Made by a program: the position numbers and the translations under genes. A stretch of 64,000 nt of DNA from Carposina sasakii (Eukaryota; Arthropoda; Insecta; Lepidoptera; Carposinidae), in NCBI GenBank assembly GCA_014607495.2, contig CP053161.1, positions 7,945,115-8,009,114 on the forward strand, in the 5' to 3' direction. A model generated the notes under the pieces. The model did no database searches. It saw only the letters and a list, made by a program, of their open reading frames with translations, and was not told where the DNA came from. Shown here piece after piece: positions 30,599 through 44,600 of this stretch (position 1 is the stretch's first letter; each line of letters starts with the position of its first letter).

Positions 30599-31612
30599 AT
30601 GAGGACAGCTCCTACTGCAGCTCTGGAGGCCATGCTAAGCTTACCGCCACTCCATCCGATTATTAGACAGGAAGCGGCGTCGTCAGCGGTACGCCTCAGG
30701 TCCCTAGAACTCTGGAGAGAGAGCGGTACGACCCACACAACCTACGAGGATATACCGATACTCAGGGCTCCCAGCGACAGGAGTGGGTATTTGATAAAAA
30801 ATATAAAATCCAGTTGCACGAGAATGACGACTACGAAGACCTGAAAGTGAATGAACTTAGGATATTCACGGACGGATCCAAAACAGACTCTGGAACGGGG
30901 TCAGGAGTATTCTCCGAGGACTTGCAGGTAAGAGTCGCCACACCTTTGGGATGCTACAACACGGTCTTCCAGGCCGAGTGCTTCGCGATCTCATAGGCAG
31001 CTACAGCCATAATAGCCAGAGAGGTAACTGACCAAGGCATCAGAATCTTCTCGGACAGTAGGGCAGTCCTACAGGCGTTAAACAGCAACACTATTACCTC
31101 GGGGCTCGTCTACGGCTGCCACCGCCAACTAACAGAGGTATGTAGATACAACCGTCTCACACTGCAGTAGATCAAAGGCCACAGCGGCTCGAGAGGTAAT
31201 AACTCTGCGGACGCGCTGGACATGCAAGGTTCGGACCTTATAGCGATAGGTCCGGAGCCTATCATACCAGCCCCTGCAGGTATCGCCAGGACCTTGCTGA
31301 GAGCTGGGACCGGCGAACAACACGATGCACACTGGTTCAGTCAGGAGGACTGTCGGCAAGCAAAAGAGGCCTTACCTCAAATTTGCGGCCGACTGTCAAA
31401 AAGGTTAATGAAGTTGAATAAACCCCAACTGAGACTGATAACCAGCATTATTACAGGTCATGGAGCTTTCAACAAACACCTCTTTATATTAGGTCTTACA
31501 GACAGTACCCTGTGCAGAGCCTACATGGAAGAAGAGGAAACAGCCGCCCATTCGCTGCAGAGAAGTGGCCCCATACCGGGCAAAATATCTCGGCTCTCCA
31601 GGCTCGCATAGC
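30599..31612 (+). pseudogene. Non-LTR retrotransposon relic with RNase H domain (Jockey/R1-like)
   Basis: The conceptual frames encode the pre-RNase H linker (LSLPPLHPIIRQEAASSAVR) and then RNase H: FTDGSKTD, FQAECFAI, FSDSRAVLQAL and NSADAL, so the acidic residues D, E, D and D are all still present. The downstream tail is HWFSQEDCRQ...LRLITSIITGHGAFNKHL. One frameshift near 30830 and in-frame TAG stops near 30994 and 31167 break it. The reverse transcriptase part is missing, so this is a dead 3' fragment. Non-LTR elements of the Jockey/R1/I type carry RNase H in this place. The clade is not certain. Confidence 0.8.
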
Positions 31613-31735
31613 GAGACTCTGGGCAACCTAAAAAGGCTGCTAAGATTTCTGGAGGAGACAGGCTGGCTCGAGTAGAGAGCATACCACCCTTACGCAAAAT
31701 AGGCGCACAGTCGTCGAGTTATGGAAGCAAGCCCG

Positions 31736-31926
31736 CCCCCTGATTACGTAAAAGCTATAGCAAAGCCGAAGCAAAGCGATAGCGAAAATTGTACAATATT
31801 CGCCTTGAAATGTCAAATTTCCTTTGAAATTCATTTTACTTAATACGAATTTAACAAGCGATTTCTGTACAATTTTCGCTATGGCTTTGCTTTTGCTAGT
31901 TAGGTAACAGTTAGGTAATAAGGGGG
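31736..31926 (+). mobile_element. MITE C, copy 2 (best preserved)
   Basis: Left end CCCCCTGATTACGTAA, right end TTAGGTAATAAGGGGG, which are inverted copies with two mismatches. Inside, AGCGAAAATTGTACAA on the left mirrors TTGTACAATTTTCGCT-type sequence on the right. Length is 191 bp. No coding capacity. Confidence 0.75.
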
Positions 31927-31929
31927 CCG

Positions 31930-33500
31930 TTCTACCATATTATACCATACCATAGGTAGCGATTGGCTGCATTGTCTTATCTATGTGGTCATTTATCTTT
32001 ACTTTTTTATAGTCAGCAATTAATAATGAAACCATTTTGTGTTGAGGAATTTATTCCATTTCTTTATTAATAACTCTTAAGTTTCTTGAGGAGTAGATCA
32101 AAAACTTTTAATAATTTCCTTTCCATTGTTTTGACTACCGACGAGACGCCTACAAATGGTTCTGTAATTTATATTTTGAGCAGGTCGTAAAACTCTACGG
32201 TAATTGAAATAAGTGGGTACATAATGATTGTAAGGAGGCCTGCCCTGTTCAATATTCAGGAAAGCATTTAACATTTTTATTTAATAGCATGCTGCAAATG
32301 GGCACTCATAAAAATTTCTGCATTCCTTACCTTTGGTGGTTTTACCTAGTGACAAAATAAATAAATTTACACAAAGTATTCTACGTAGGTTAAAGTTATT
32401 TATTTTCATCTCATTTACAAAATTGTATCTTTATCATTGTGATATGAATTACCTTAGAATAGTTGTACGTCTTATTAAAAAAAAAGTATTTACATTATTC
32501 TTCCTAAGTACAGAAGCCTAGTGTTTAACAAACATCTATCGATTTAGTCACCCTATATCAGGTTATACAATCCTAGAGTCTAGAAGCTGAGATAGTCTAA
32601 CACTTTTCTACTGACTGATTAGCAATAAGTAATTAAATGTACCAATTGTTTTATGAAACACTTATCTATACGAGTATGACCGTTGATACTGATATAAAAT
32701 TCGTCTGAATCTACACAACTTATGCCGACTGCAACTCTAATATTTTTTCCGAAGTCTGTAGCTAATTAAGCGAGCAAAAAAGCTAGTTAATTATAATTAC
32801 AGGCATCCACTTAAATATGCATTCGTATATTAGTATATAACAGTCGGTAATCGGTCTATGTAATAGTTATTCAACTAAGAGCGTGCATCGTACTCGTTAT
32901 TGATAGATGTTTGTGTGCCGTTGGATGATGCTACGACACAGATGTTTACACTGATGAAGTGTTACCTAGAAGGTACAGTTTGTTAGAGGTAGATTGCACT
33001 ACGGCCTAGTTTATATCTGTGGACATCGATTTCCGTAATTTAATGACATGATTTCAAACACTGGTGTATTTAGAACATTTAAGCCTCTTTCTTTTCAAAT
33101 GAAGCGTTGTTTCTTCAAGTAAATTAACAAATACGAGTACAAGCCTTTTACGTGACAACTTTTTCATTCTCTTATCGATCGTCAACCAGTCAATAGTTGG
33201 CTGTATAAGACTCTACAACGTCATCCCACCAGAGTTACATTGTATGCAGTTTAGGTTGAAATGGGTTAATGGAACATCAAATTAACTTTATGTTTACGAC
33301 ACAAATATAAAAAAAAGTTTTTGTTACGCGAACGTCATAAGCTACGGAAATCCAGCCCAGTATATACAATGTATTTTTTTATTACACAGTATAGAACAAT
33401 AATCTATAATAGGTTAGGTACATTATGCAGAAAGAAATACAGATAACAGGCTTTCTTAAAAATATAATATTTTTTTAAATTATACTTCTTACATAAATAC
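31930..33500. other. No gene recognised
   Basis: AT-rich intergenic sequence. A short SINE tail match (TTCCATTTCTTTATTAATAA) sits near 32050. Nothing else is supported. Confidence 0.4.
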
Positions 33501-33504
33501 ACAG

Positions 33505-33612
33505 TGTAGCCAAAACTGCAGCATCACGAAGAAGATCCTACAGCTACGATTAACATAGCGGTAAAAGATCAGTGACAAGTTGCCAGCTTATCGCCTGAGA
33601 GAACAGCCCTGC
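33505..33612 (+). repeat. Interspersed repeat I fragment
   Basis: CATCACGAAGAAGATCCTAC ... AGCTTATCGCCTGAGAGAAC. It directly precedes MITE C copy 3, which seems to have inserted into it: the continuation TGAGTTCCTTAGACG follows at 33793. Confidence 0.55.
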
Positions 33613-33613
33613 A

Positions 33614-33792
33614 GCCTTATTACCTAACTAGTAAAAGCAAAGCGATAGCGAAAATTATACAAAAATCGCTGATTGTTTGTCAAATTCGTATTACATAAGA
33701 TAAATTTCAAAGGAATTTTGACATTTCAAGGCGAATATTGTACAATTTTCGCTATCGCTTTGCTTCGGCTTTGCTTTTACGTAATCAGGGGG
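33614..33792 (-). mobile_element. MITE C, copy 3 (reverse)
   Basis: Starts CCTTATTACCTAAC and ends TTACGTAATCAGGGGG. The interior AGCAAAGCGATAGCGAAAAT is mirrored by ATTTTCGCTATCGCTTTGCT. It lies inside a family I repeat. Confidence 0.7.
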
Positions 33793-33799
33793 CTGAGTT

Positions 33800-35150
33800 C
33801 CTTAGACGATTCTACGACGCAGGAAAGGAGATAAAGGTAGCTGTTATATCCTATATAGTAAAGCCCCACATCAGCACAGGATTTTACAATGTTCTAAAAT
33901 AGATTCACACATATTTTTCTAACCTTATAATTTCCTTAGCAGAGCATAACAATACACTTAGTCTGTCTTATATCTAAGAAATTAATAAGTATTTACATTT
34001 AGCACAGGTACACATGTTTACACATTACAATTTACCTAACCATTTCAATCGGTCGTTAACAGCTCTGGGACGATTTTAAAGGAGCATTCGTATTAATCTC
34101 TGTAGGGTTTCACTTCTACTTTCCATTCCTTTACGGGACGTAACCAGCAATCACTTATAATTAGATATGTCAACGTGAACATAACTTTGAGAAGTCAACG
34201 CAAATTCTAAAATGTAGTAGATAATTCAGTTTTGCATTTTATTTTCCATACCTATTGATTGTAGCTGTACAACTTTTACAAATCATAACATACGGAATTT
34301 CAAAAACACCAATGTGTAGCTAAACTAAATTTCGTTACCTTTAATTATTGTAGGTACTGATTATAATAAAATTTTGGCACGGATTTAAAAATAAATCACA
34401 TTTTTACTTCGTATAACGCAACTCAGTATCATAATCAAGCAAAATTGCTATTTAAAATTAGATAGTCACTTATCTTGAAATTATTTCCTAGACACATAAT
34501 TTTATTATAAAAGCAGCTTAGTTAAAAAATAAAATCTGTTTTACAAATAGATAATCTATAAATTAATTAAATAAGTATGTACAGCCTATATTTTAGGCTC
34601 ATTAGAATAAAGCTTAACTTAAGATAATTTAAATTAAATTCGACAAATCTCACTATTCACTGACGCACTGGTTAAATGTCTTGAATGGTAACTGTACATT
34701 ATGCACTTTATTATGCACATCAAGTTCAATATTGCACATGCTTAGTCTTCCAAACTGTTTTATATTGTCATTTGTTAAAGTTAAAATGTCACTTTTCATT
34801 AGTGCCCTCTGTCGTCGGTAACGGTGAACGTTCCATTGGTAGAGGAACAGTCGAAAGTAGGCCTGAAAACAATATTTTAGCTTGTTATACACGTATAGGT
34901 AGTAGATGGCGTTAGTGACTCCATAAATGTAAATACGCCTACGGTATTCAACTGACAAAAGCTGTGCTAGCTAAGTCGCCTGCTTGAGTTAAGTGCAATA
35001 TATGGTTGCAATACACCGTTACAGTTACTAAAATACTTAGGTATAGATTTCAAGGTGTAAGTTTGCAGGATTTTGTAGGTGGAAAATTGATCTATGGTCT
35101 TCAGTACAATAGTCATTTAGTAATTTATTAGAAATTTTCTAGTTATATAT
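33800..35150. other. 3' flank of the minus-strand SLC22 gene, no gene seen
   Basis: AT-rich. Minus-strand AATAAA signals occur (for example near 34499-34504), any of which might end the SLC22 transcript. The minus open frame at 34653-34958 has no recognisable domain. Confidence 0.35.
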
Positions 35151-35154
35151 ATTT

Positions 35155-35370
35155 TTTAATTTATATTATTACTAGCGGCCGCCGACGACTTCGTATGCGA
35201 GAAAGAGCATTACACCCGTGCGAAGCCGGAGCGGGTCCCTAGTTATACATGTTAACCTTCCTCGTGAATCACTCTATCTTTTAAAAAATTTCAACCGTTT
35301 CATAATTTAAAAGATTTAAGCATACATACGGACAGACAGCGACAGCGACTTTGTTTTATACTATGTAGTG
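35155..35370 (-). repeat. Interspersed repeat, family of 56895-57145 (reverse)
   Basis: The reverse complement carries GTGATTCACGAGGAAGGTTA, also at 57057, and the CGGGCGAAG-type GC-rich end near 35170-35235. Confidence 0.5.
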
Positions 35371-35699
35371 ATATAATATACCTAGGTTTTTCACATAGTT
35401 AAAGAAAAGTCACATAATCCCTGGGTGGTTTATGCGTTGTCCCCCACCACTTATATCTAAGTACTTATTATACTACTTTCTATTTATGAAAACTTTTCTA
35501 AATTGAAGTTCGTGTTTTTTTGCTATCTTTAATTAACTTAAAAAATGAGTCTTGTATTTTGAGTGCGTCTCACTAGATGAATGATGGCGTTAGTTACTAT
35601 TGTATAGCGTCTACGAGCAGTGCATTTATTTATTATTGAAGCTTTAGCACAAAACTTCAGAAGTTTCGTGAAGGGTATATATATATAATATGTAAATAC

Positions 35700-38600
35700 T
35701 TACGTTTTGGTAGTCTGGAATTTTTTAGTATTGGAGGTCTCAGGCAGGAGAAGGACTATGCCTCCACCAATCGCGCTCAAAACTGCAATAGTCACCATCG
35801 GCAGATGCTCGTTTATCATCGTCTGGAAGTAAAACGTTGAGATGTAAAACAAAAACATAGTTAAAAGCCTTGACAGAGAATTTGAACTAAAAATGTCACA
35901 TTAATATACAAAGTCCGAGTTTTATAACACACAAAAAAAATTGTTTTTTTTGTTTCAACAAAAAATTAAGTACCAGTCGTTTGATGATAACATCTAACTA
36001 GATATTTGCGTCATTTTATTAGGTCAACTCTAGAGAGTTGAATTTACTTACCAATTTCCATAAGTACGGTATGCAAATAAGCGCTAATCCCGCGGATATT
36101 TGACTAGCTCCTACTCCCATATTCCTGATCATAGTGGGATAAAGCTCTGCAGTGAATATCGGCATCATCATGTTCGTGGAGCCGATGGCAAACTTTCCAA
36201 CCATCAGACAAATGATCATCACCCAATCGTTAGCGAAAGATATCGATAGTAGCTCGCTGGCTATACAAGACAATCCACAGACTAGCATACTTATGAAGAT
36301 TGGCACTCGTCTGCCTGCATACAACAGAATTGGTATGCTCGTCGCTATAGCAGGTATCTCCACAGCTGCCAATATTATGGAAGTGACGTGCAGGTTCCCC
36401 AAATTGAAGTTTCCGATGTTTAACAGAAGCCCATAGTAAGCAATGGTCATGGCAAACCATGCTATAAATAAACAGATGGTGCGTTTTAGAAGAATTCCTT
36501 TAAATAGGAGTAGTACATTGGGTTCCTCATCATGTGCTTCATTTTTGTGCACCAACAGTTGTTTATCTAAGTCTGTGGGCAATTCCTTATTGTTGAATTT
36601 TGCAGCTCTTTCTAAAATTACTTTTGCTTCTTGTGTTCTTCCTTTGCCTATTAACCACCTGGGTGACTCAGGAAGTACAAACCTGAAAATATGCGAAAAT
36701 GAACATTAATTAATATGATGTATTTATGATATATAGGTATATCTTTAGCGCCATGATAAAGATAATCATGATTATATTTTTAGTAACTTTATATTTATAA
36801 AATCGCTTACCATAGTAATAAAAGCAGGCATCCGGGAAGAGATAGTGACAGCTGCAAGTCTCTCCAATTGGGAAGATATAGAGATATCAGCGACACGATT
36901 ACGTATGCGATGGGTAGTGGGAAGAAGTTGCATACTCCTGCGATCGTCACCCATTTCCCGCCGACGATTTCCACAGACAATACAAATGCTGCGTAGACCA
37001 CAGACACGGAAACCAGGCCCATTACGAGACGGACAATGACGTATTGCACGTACGACCGCACCAGCAACGATAGAATAGCCAGCGCACTTTGGGCTATTAT
37101 CATCCCCATAAGTATGCGCTTTCTTCCGAACCTGAAAATGTAAATAATTATGTTGATTTATAAATAAATAAAAACATAAAAAAATATAACAAATGATGTA
37201 CTTATGGTGCGGTAAATAAATTGATAATTAGTTATTTATTTACAACCGCAAAAATCTCATAAAGAACCTAGAAACTATGTAGTACCGGAAATCATGAGCA
37301 ACGTGCATCACGATGAATTTATTACTAAGTTTTATTCCTCTAGCTAGACTCTAGAATGTTATAATGACATAAACATTATATCTTACTTATCGGACACCCA
37401 TCCTCCGACGACACCACCGATGCCGACGCCAACCAGAAACACGACTTCAGCCAGGTTCGTGAGTCCGGCCCTGTCGCAGACTAAGCTCCACTCCGAAATT
37501 ATAGTGTCTCCTACTTCGGACCTGTCAAAGTCCCATTCCGTACATTTTTGGAAGGTGTCCAGGATAGGTGCGGTGTGGTTCAGAATGCTGGCTACGGTCA
37601 GACCGGGAGGCAAGTCTCGGACTGAACAAGCCGATTCTGGCTGACTGTAGTTTATCCATTCTGCTATGGACAAATTTGCTAAGCTATCCGGTCTTCGGCA
37701 CCAGAATTTGGTTTCTCTAGCCTGGAAAAGAGTTAAATAATGGAAAATTGTTAATAGGCCAGTGTGAGAATATTTATTTAACTAGGCACAAAATTAATTT
37801 AATATAAAAAAATTGAAATAAGTCAAATGTTACTAGGTGATGCTAGGTATCACAGACGATCTCGACGCAACGAAATTATTTACAATTTTCATTAGTTTCT
37901 TGTATTAACTTAACTAACCGCAAAACTCACAAAAGTTAAAATTACACATTTACACAGTCAAAACAAACTCACAGTTCACAGTTCCAAAAAATACATCTTG
38001 CCATGTTGTTTATAATGACTTAACCACACATAATTACAACAAGTCTACCTATCTTGTGAAAATAATCACATTTGTCGGTATTTTTGTAATACACAGAAGA
38101 AATCAGCGAGCGACTCACTACTGAAATGGCGCTTGGTATTTGTTATGGGGTGTTCGTGGTTCGCACAATCACGTTTAGACTATCGGAGCCAAATATAGGT
38201 AAAGGCTCTGTGACGAGTTCCTAGCTCATCGCCTGAGAGAACGCTCCCGAATGAAGGTCTTCTGCTGATGTGGGTCTTTACTAGAATACCACCTGCATCT
38301 GCTTCCGCGCATGTCGTAAGCGTCGACTTGAGGCAAAGTAAGTTTCATTCATAAATTAAGAATATTTTCAGGATGGATGGTAGATATCATGGCTCACGCC
38401 TCCAGCTTTTACTCTACGTTGTTGTTTCCCTAGTGTGTGGCGCTTTACAGAGAATTACAGATGTTATCTAACGCGTGCGCGTTACATTTCTTAAGAAATC
38501 TCTTTAAACTTAGTATTAATAGATCTTCAAAGATATATAAGGTTATTGGTAAGTAATAGATAAATAGGATCGGACATGCGTACGCCTACGTATGTGTTTG

Positions 38601-41600
38601 CGATATGAAATATAATGAGATTAGGAATAAAGTTATAATGGTATGATATATATGATTGCGAATAATATGGTAATGTATGGGCATGCATTTGAAAAAAAAA
38701 GGCGAAAATGTTCAGGATTGTTATTTTAAAATTATTGCTTTATTTACATTAAACAAAAACTGGTGTATAAGATCAATAAGTCAACGGACCTACTGACATT
38801 CTCAATAATCCTCATTGCATTGTTTGTCGTGCGAATTTTATTTTCAAGTGGTAATTCTAATTCTTGGTTTAATCGACAGTGCGGAATGATCAGATAAAAT
38901 ATGAATATTACAAAAATAAACCCAATAAAAAATTCTGTCTACTAAGAATTTAACCCAATGACATTCCATTTCACGTTCCTGTTTTACATGTGCCTACTTG
39001 TTCTTATTACGTTCATGGTGCCTACTATTTAGTATTCTGTGATTGTGCATATTTTACCTTATCTGCACTGAATACTTGTTTATTTAGAATATAACTGGCT
39101 TGCAGAAAAAAAATGTAAACTAAGACCGAGGCAGTCGTTGACAATCTATGTAAAAAAAAGAAAACAGTACATGTCGGGTCTTTAATAAACACCAAGTAAA
39201 ACCCCTTAGATTTTGAATGGATTTTTAAACATACATATACATACATACATATAATCACGCCTTTATTCCTTACAGGGTAGGCAGAGCACCAAGGGCCGAT
39301 AGAACCACATGGTGTCACTTCAGACCTATTTTTAGGGGATATTTGAGATGTACAAGTTCGGTTAGTAGTGACAGGTGGTCAGGCCAACGCCTACAAAACA
39401 AAATGGATTGCTAATGAATTTTTAAAATTTACATTAAATTTTTTTTTTAAACGAAAACCGAGTTCCTCCCAAAACTCGAGCTTATTAAGTAAAGTAAATT
39501 TTACTAAAGGGCAAATATATATTGCGTTAAGCCGTGCACGAAGTTTAGAAGGCATAGGGGAAAGTGGGGTATTTGGGAACACCTAACTTACAACCCTGTA
39601 AAATAATAAAAGAAAGTCAAAAATGTAATTAACTTTTATTGCAACAGGAACGTTACTTATCCAACTACAAAGAAATTAACTCAAAACTTTTGGAAATAAA
39701 CTTTATAATAAAAAAATTTAAGAAAATAAAAAACATTGGTGTTCGTATTTACCCGATATCGTGTGGGGCAATTGAGATCAGTCCGCGGTGGAGACACGAA
39801 CCATATGGGGTAATTGCGAACGACATACTTAAGTCTTAATAAGTAGGTGCTATAATTATTTAGTTTAGCACAAATCACATGTAACGTAATTTATCATGTG
39901 CTCAGGTATTGCAAATGACGCACCTAACGCAATAACGCAACGTTCCTAATTACCCGAACTTGGAAAGTCGAAACAAAATGACCGTTACTCGCAATATTAG
40001 TGGTGGTGAACTTAAAACTACTTGGAATTTATAAACTGATAGTACATGTAAGATGACAACAAAATATGTTGTCATTAACCTCAAAAATATCATTTTTGTG
40101 CTGATTTTTACATGCGACAAAAATTGTAACAAAATTACGTAAAAGATTATTTGACTCACCGTGACGAAATGCGTGCATCTTCTTACTCGCACTTTTGCGG
40201 GCATACTAAGGGCTGGCATGCTTAGATGTGTGCGAGCGATGTAGTGCGGGAGGTTTATTAGATATTCAACTGTTCTCAATTACCCGCCGTTCTCAATTAC
40301 CCCACCTTCCCCTAATATTGTCACATTTATATGCCAGCAAATGATTAAATAGGCCACATGACAAAAGAGAGAAATGAGTAGGCTTCGAAACTTTACGTCT
40401 GACAATATAAGCAACATATAATTACACTCCTTCTTTCTGCCCTGTTCCCAATCATTTGGGGTCGGTGCAATATGTAGGAACTCTTCTTTCATTCATCCCT
40501 ATTATCCGTCATCTCGTTATTCTCATGTCTACCTCTTCCTCTATAACCATCTTACTTTGGACACGGCTTAACGCAACATATAATTTCACCACTTAACACA
40601 ATTATCTTCATCTTCATAAGCCTATTGCAGTCCACTACTGGACGTAGGTTCCACTATCTGTTTTTTAGGCGGCTCCATCATCAGACCCTCGTTTTCTTTA
40701 TATTATGTGTAGTTGACCAAAATTCTCTATAAAAATCTAAAAACGGACTACTCGTGCCTTTTATATTTGAGGATATCCCTAGATTCCTTAGAGATTCCAT
40801 CATCAGATGTTATGTTTTATATGTAGGTGATCAAAACGCTCAGTAAAAGTATAAAAACAGACTACATTTGCCTACAGTATTTGAGGATTGCCCTCGATTT
40901 CTCCAAGATCCCATCATCAGATCCTAACATGATGAATATGGGACCAACTTGGAAGCATACCATGACAAACTATTAAAAAAAAAATTAAATCGGTTCATAA
41001 ATGACGGAGTTCTGAGGTAACACACATAAAAAAAAAAACATACAGACGAATTGTTAACCTCTCTTTTTTGAAGTCGTTTAATAAAAAATGGAACATGTTG
41101 TAACAGTGGACCGAGGACTTCAGATCCGCACCACCTCCCAGGCGACGAGCTAAGAACTTGCCACTGATCAACCAAATTTACCCGATATGATAATCGTGTC
41201 TGAAACCTTCCTTAACCTGCAGTTCTCGATTGTGCCTGCCCTACCCCCCGAAACATAGAGTTGTAAAAATAAATCAATTGAAGGTTTAACTTACCTATTA
41301 TCATGCGAATTTGGTGTAACAAAAGAGGTATACGAAATACTATGAAAATACTTTAATGAAACTATCCACTGAATTTTACACAGGAAATCGCAAGTATGTT
41401 TGGCACGATTGTATGTAACATTCTTGAGTTGTTCAGGAATTCTGTATACCTACTATGTCAAAAATAGACATGTGTTTTCGAATCTCAACTATATACTATA
41501 TATACGGTATATAACTATATATGCGGTTATATATGGTGGACTATACAGGGTTATTTTCGGTCGTCAACGTTCCCGAAAACTATGGAATCTCTTCATCATC

Positions 41601-44600
41601 ACGATAATTTTTCTCCATGGAAGCATACCTGGGAAGTGTCTGGTTTCCAAAATATTAGGGCCCAAAGTTGAGTAAATAGACTGCGTTTTTCTGTTTAAAT
41701 GCACATTGACTCGTGTAGCAAAATTTTTTCACAAGCAATAATTAATATCTGTGTATGAAAAAACTAGCATAAACACTGGAGACTAAAAATCAAGTTTAAA
41801 AAAAAACATAAAAATTACATCGTTTCCCAGCATTTTTTGTGGCATAAACTTACTTTATTTGATGTATACAGTATACATCAAGTAGTACCCTTCGTTAAGG
41901 GTGGCAACGAAAAAACAACCTGTATTAATAGCTTTTCGCTTAACATACCCCCTTTGTTATACCCTGTATAATAGCTTAAAGCAAATATTGCATAGAAACA
42001 TACGTAGTCTTCTGAATGAGCATGAATAATATAATACTTAAATGTTCCAGGAAACTATGAAAACTGTACGTCTACATACGTTTTTAAGTCTATTAAAGAG
42101 CCATTACTTTTTTTTATGTTCTTATTCTATTACAAATGACTTTGATATTTTGTATATCCTACCATATAACAATTTAGTAGATTATAAAAAAAGTTGCAAC
42201 TCGACCGAAGTTAGTACAACGTACGTGAGTATACGTACAGGTAAGTACAATATTTTTTAATAAGGAAGTATAAAAATATTATTATTTTGCTAGACAATTT
42301 ACTTTTATTGCGTTGGTAAAAAATTTAAACTGGTGTTAATCTGTTTATTACCATGTTCTATAATACATTGACGTGTTTTGTACCTAAAATACCTACGTAT
42401 ACGCAACACCTTATACGCGAGTGCTTGTCACCCTACGTACCTATATGGTATGCCGTAGCTTGTTGCAACTTACGTCTTACAGTGACCGTGGTTCTAAGTC
42501 ACGGCCACGGTCGCACCGCACAGTCATTCATTACACTCGGTTGTATTACCTAACTTATAGCGAAATTACGTAATTTTTTAATAGGCTAGATCTCTCTTTT
42601 CGTGGAAATTGTGGTAGAGAGGTACAGATTAGATGCATTCACTCTGTTTTTCTGTGGTTATTGGTTTAGTGATATTGAATATTTTTAAGAATGCGCGTAA
42701 AAAGCGGCAGTGTATCCTTAGTTTTTTAAATAAATAAATAATAATAATAAATATGAATAAATCGTATCTCTTATATTATTTTGCAATCATTCTTCCAAAT
42801 TTATAATTATGAAATCAAAAATTTTAAACTCAATATAATTAAAAGGATTAACGGTCAATGTAGAGTAGAGCTCTAAAGTCAATATAAAATTATGGAACCG
42901 GCAAAATAATTTATTCTGTGACAAGAATATATCTGCTGCTTCTCATTCCGTGCATGTGGTACCTACAAGTCGGCTGAGGAACTCGTCATAGGCTAGAACT
43001 TGTCACTGATCACTTACGTCTGGCCCCGCTATCATAAAAATGGCTGTAGAATATCTTTCTCATGTTTCTTTTTCATCTTTCTCATCTTTATAATTATGTA
43101 TGTACCTATATTTATTTATATTATAATTTCCATTTTCTTTATTAATCATGTTATAATATACAATATCTTGACTATGTAAGATAAATTTATAAAAACACTT
43201 CTCCATTAATATAATCCGTTAGGATATGGTTGATCGTTTCATCTTTAAACATTGTACTCGTAGTGAGGGATTCAGCTTTGTTTGCCGAGATTTGGCTAGT
43301 GTATAGCTAACGAGATGAAGAATAAAATTCGTCATCCGAGTAATTGACCCGGTGGCTTAGTGGTTATAGCGGCTGGCACGGTTTGCAGCGGTCGTGGGTT
43401 CGATTCCCACTCGGGTGAAGAATTTTTTCCATTTTCCTTATTAATAATTTTATTATAATTTAAACTCACGGTAAACGTAGGCAGGTATATATGGAAAGTG
43501 CACGGGAATGAGAACAGCGACAGAAGGAAGGTGATGAGGAGCTGCCACCGACCATAGTCGCCGATAGCTCCGGACACCACGTCCGGGTTGTCTTCTTCTG
43601 TTCGTGACTTCTCTTTGCTGCCTGGCTGGCTTGGTATTACTGGAATGAGAAATGTGGCAATCAGATATAGGGTAAAATATCTTTGTATATTAATTCATTG
43701 GTTGGGTTGTCGTAAAAGGGACGGTGACAATTTTAAGGATTCGAATCGAATGAAGATGTTATAATGTTGCATGGCAAACTGTTATCTGTGTAATTCTGCG
43801 GCTAGCAATTACCTCACTTACTTAATTACTAATATTTAAAAAAATATTAATAATCAAATACTTAGTAATTAAAACACCCAGGTTCATACGCGTAAAATAT
43901 TCATTACATTCTGTGTGTGCACCATATTTTTTCAACACGTCGATTGGTCTTTATCAATAGATTTAATTTAATGACCTACTACTATACACAAGATGCATTT
44001 ATCAAACCGCGGTTTACGATAACCACAGTTTGAATTATACTTACGTAGGTACGACATCTATGACAATTGATTTAAAGTAGAATTAATGGATGCGAGTTTT
44101 ATTATTGAAAACATCCTGCTTAGTGTGATGGTAAGAAGAAGGGCATTATTTTATCAAGAAAAAGACAGCCTAGTCATCAATGAACATAAGATATTCCTAC
44201 TCCTCTTAACATTAGTTATTTTAAAGAGCTATGTACCTATTAATTCGACTCATATACCTACCTACCTACTTTATTCTACATTAGACAAGTATATTAACTT
44301 CCACGAATACTTATCATGAAGGTAGATGAAGCGAAAGAGGTGTGTCAGGAAGGACCGTAGCAAATGGAGATCCGTGATTGTCTACCCCTCCGGGAAAGAA
44401 GCGTGATTTCATGTATGTAGGTATGTATGTATATTAACTTTCTATGTGTCACGTTATTAACAGTAGTATTCAAAAGTAGGTTAGTGGATACTGATATTTT
44501 TTAAGAGACCGACTAAACAACATCTTAGGAAAATACAGCCACTTCTTCATCCATAAAGTTTGCTTCTGATTTTCCTTACTCTTACTTGGTTTTCTGGAAG

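Noticed and set aside
34653..34958. 101-codon minus-strand frame as extra C-terminal exon of the SLC22 gene
   Set aside because: No acceptor site in the required phase stands out and the sequence resembles no SLC22 tail. It may be 3' untranslated region.
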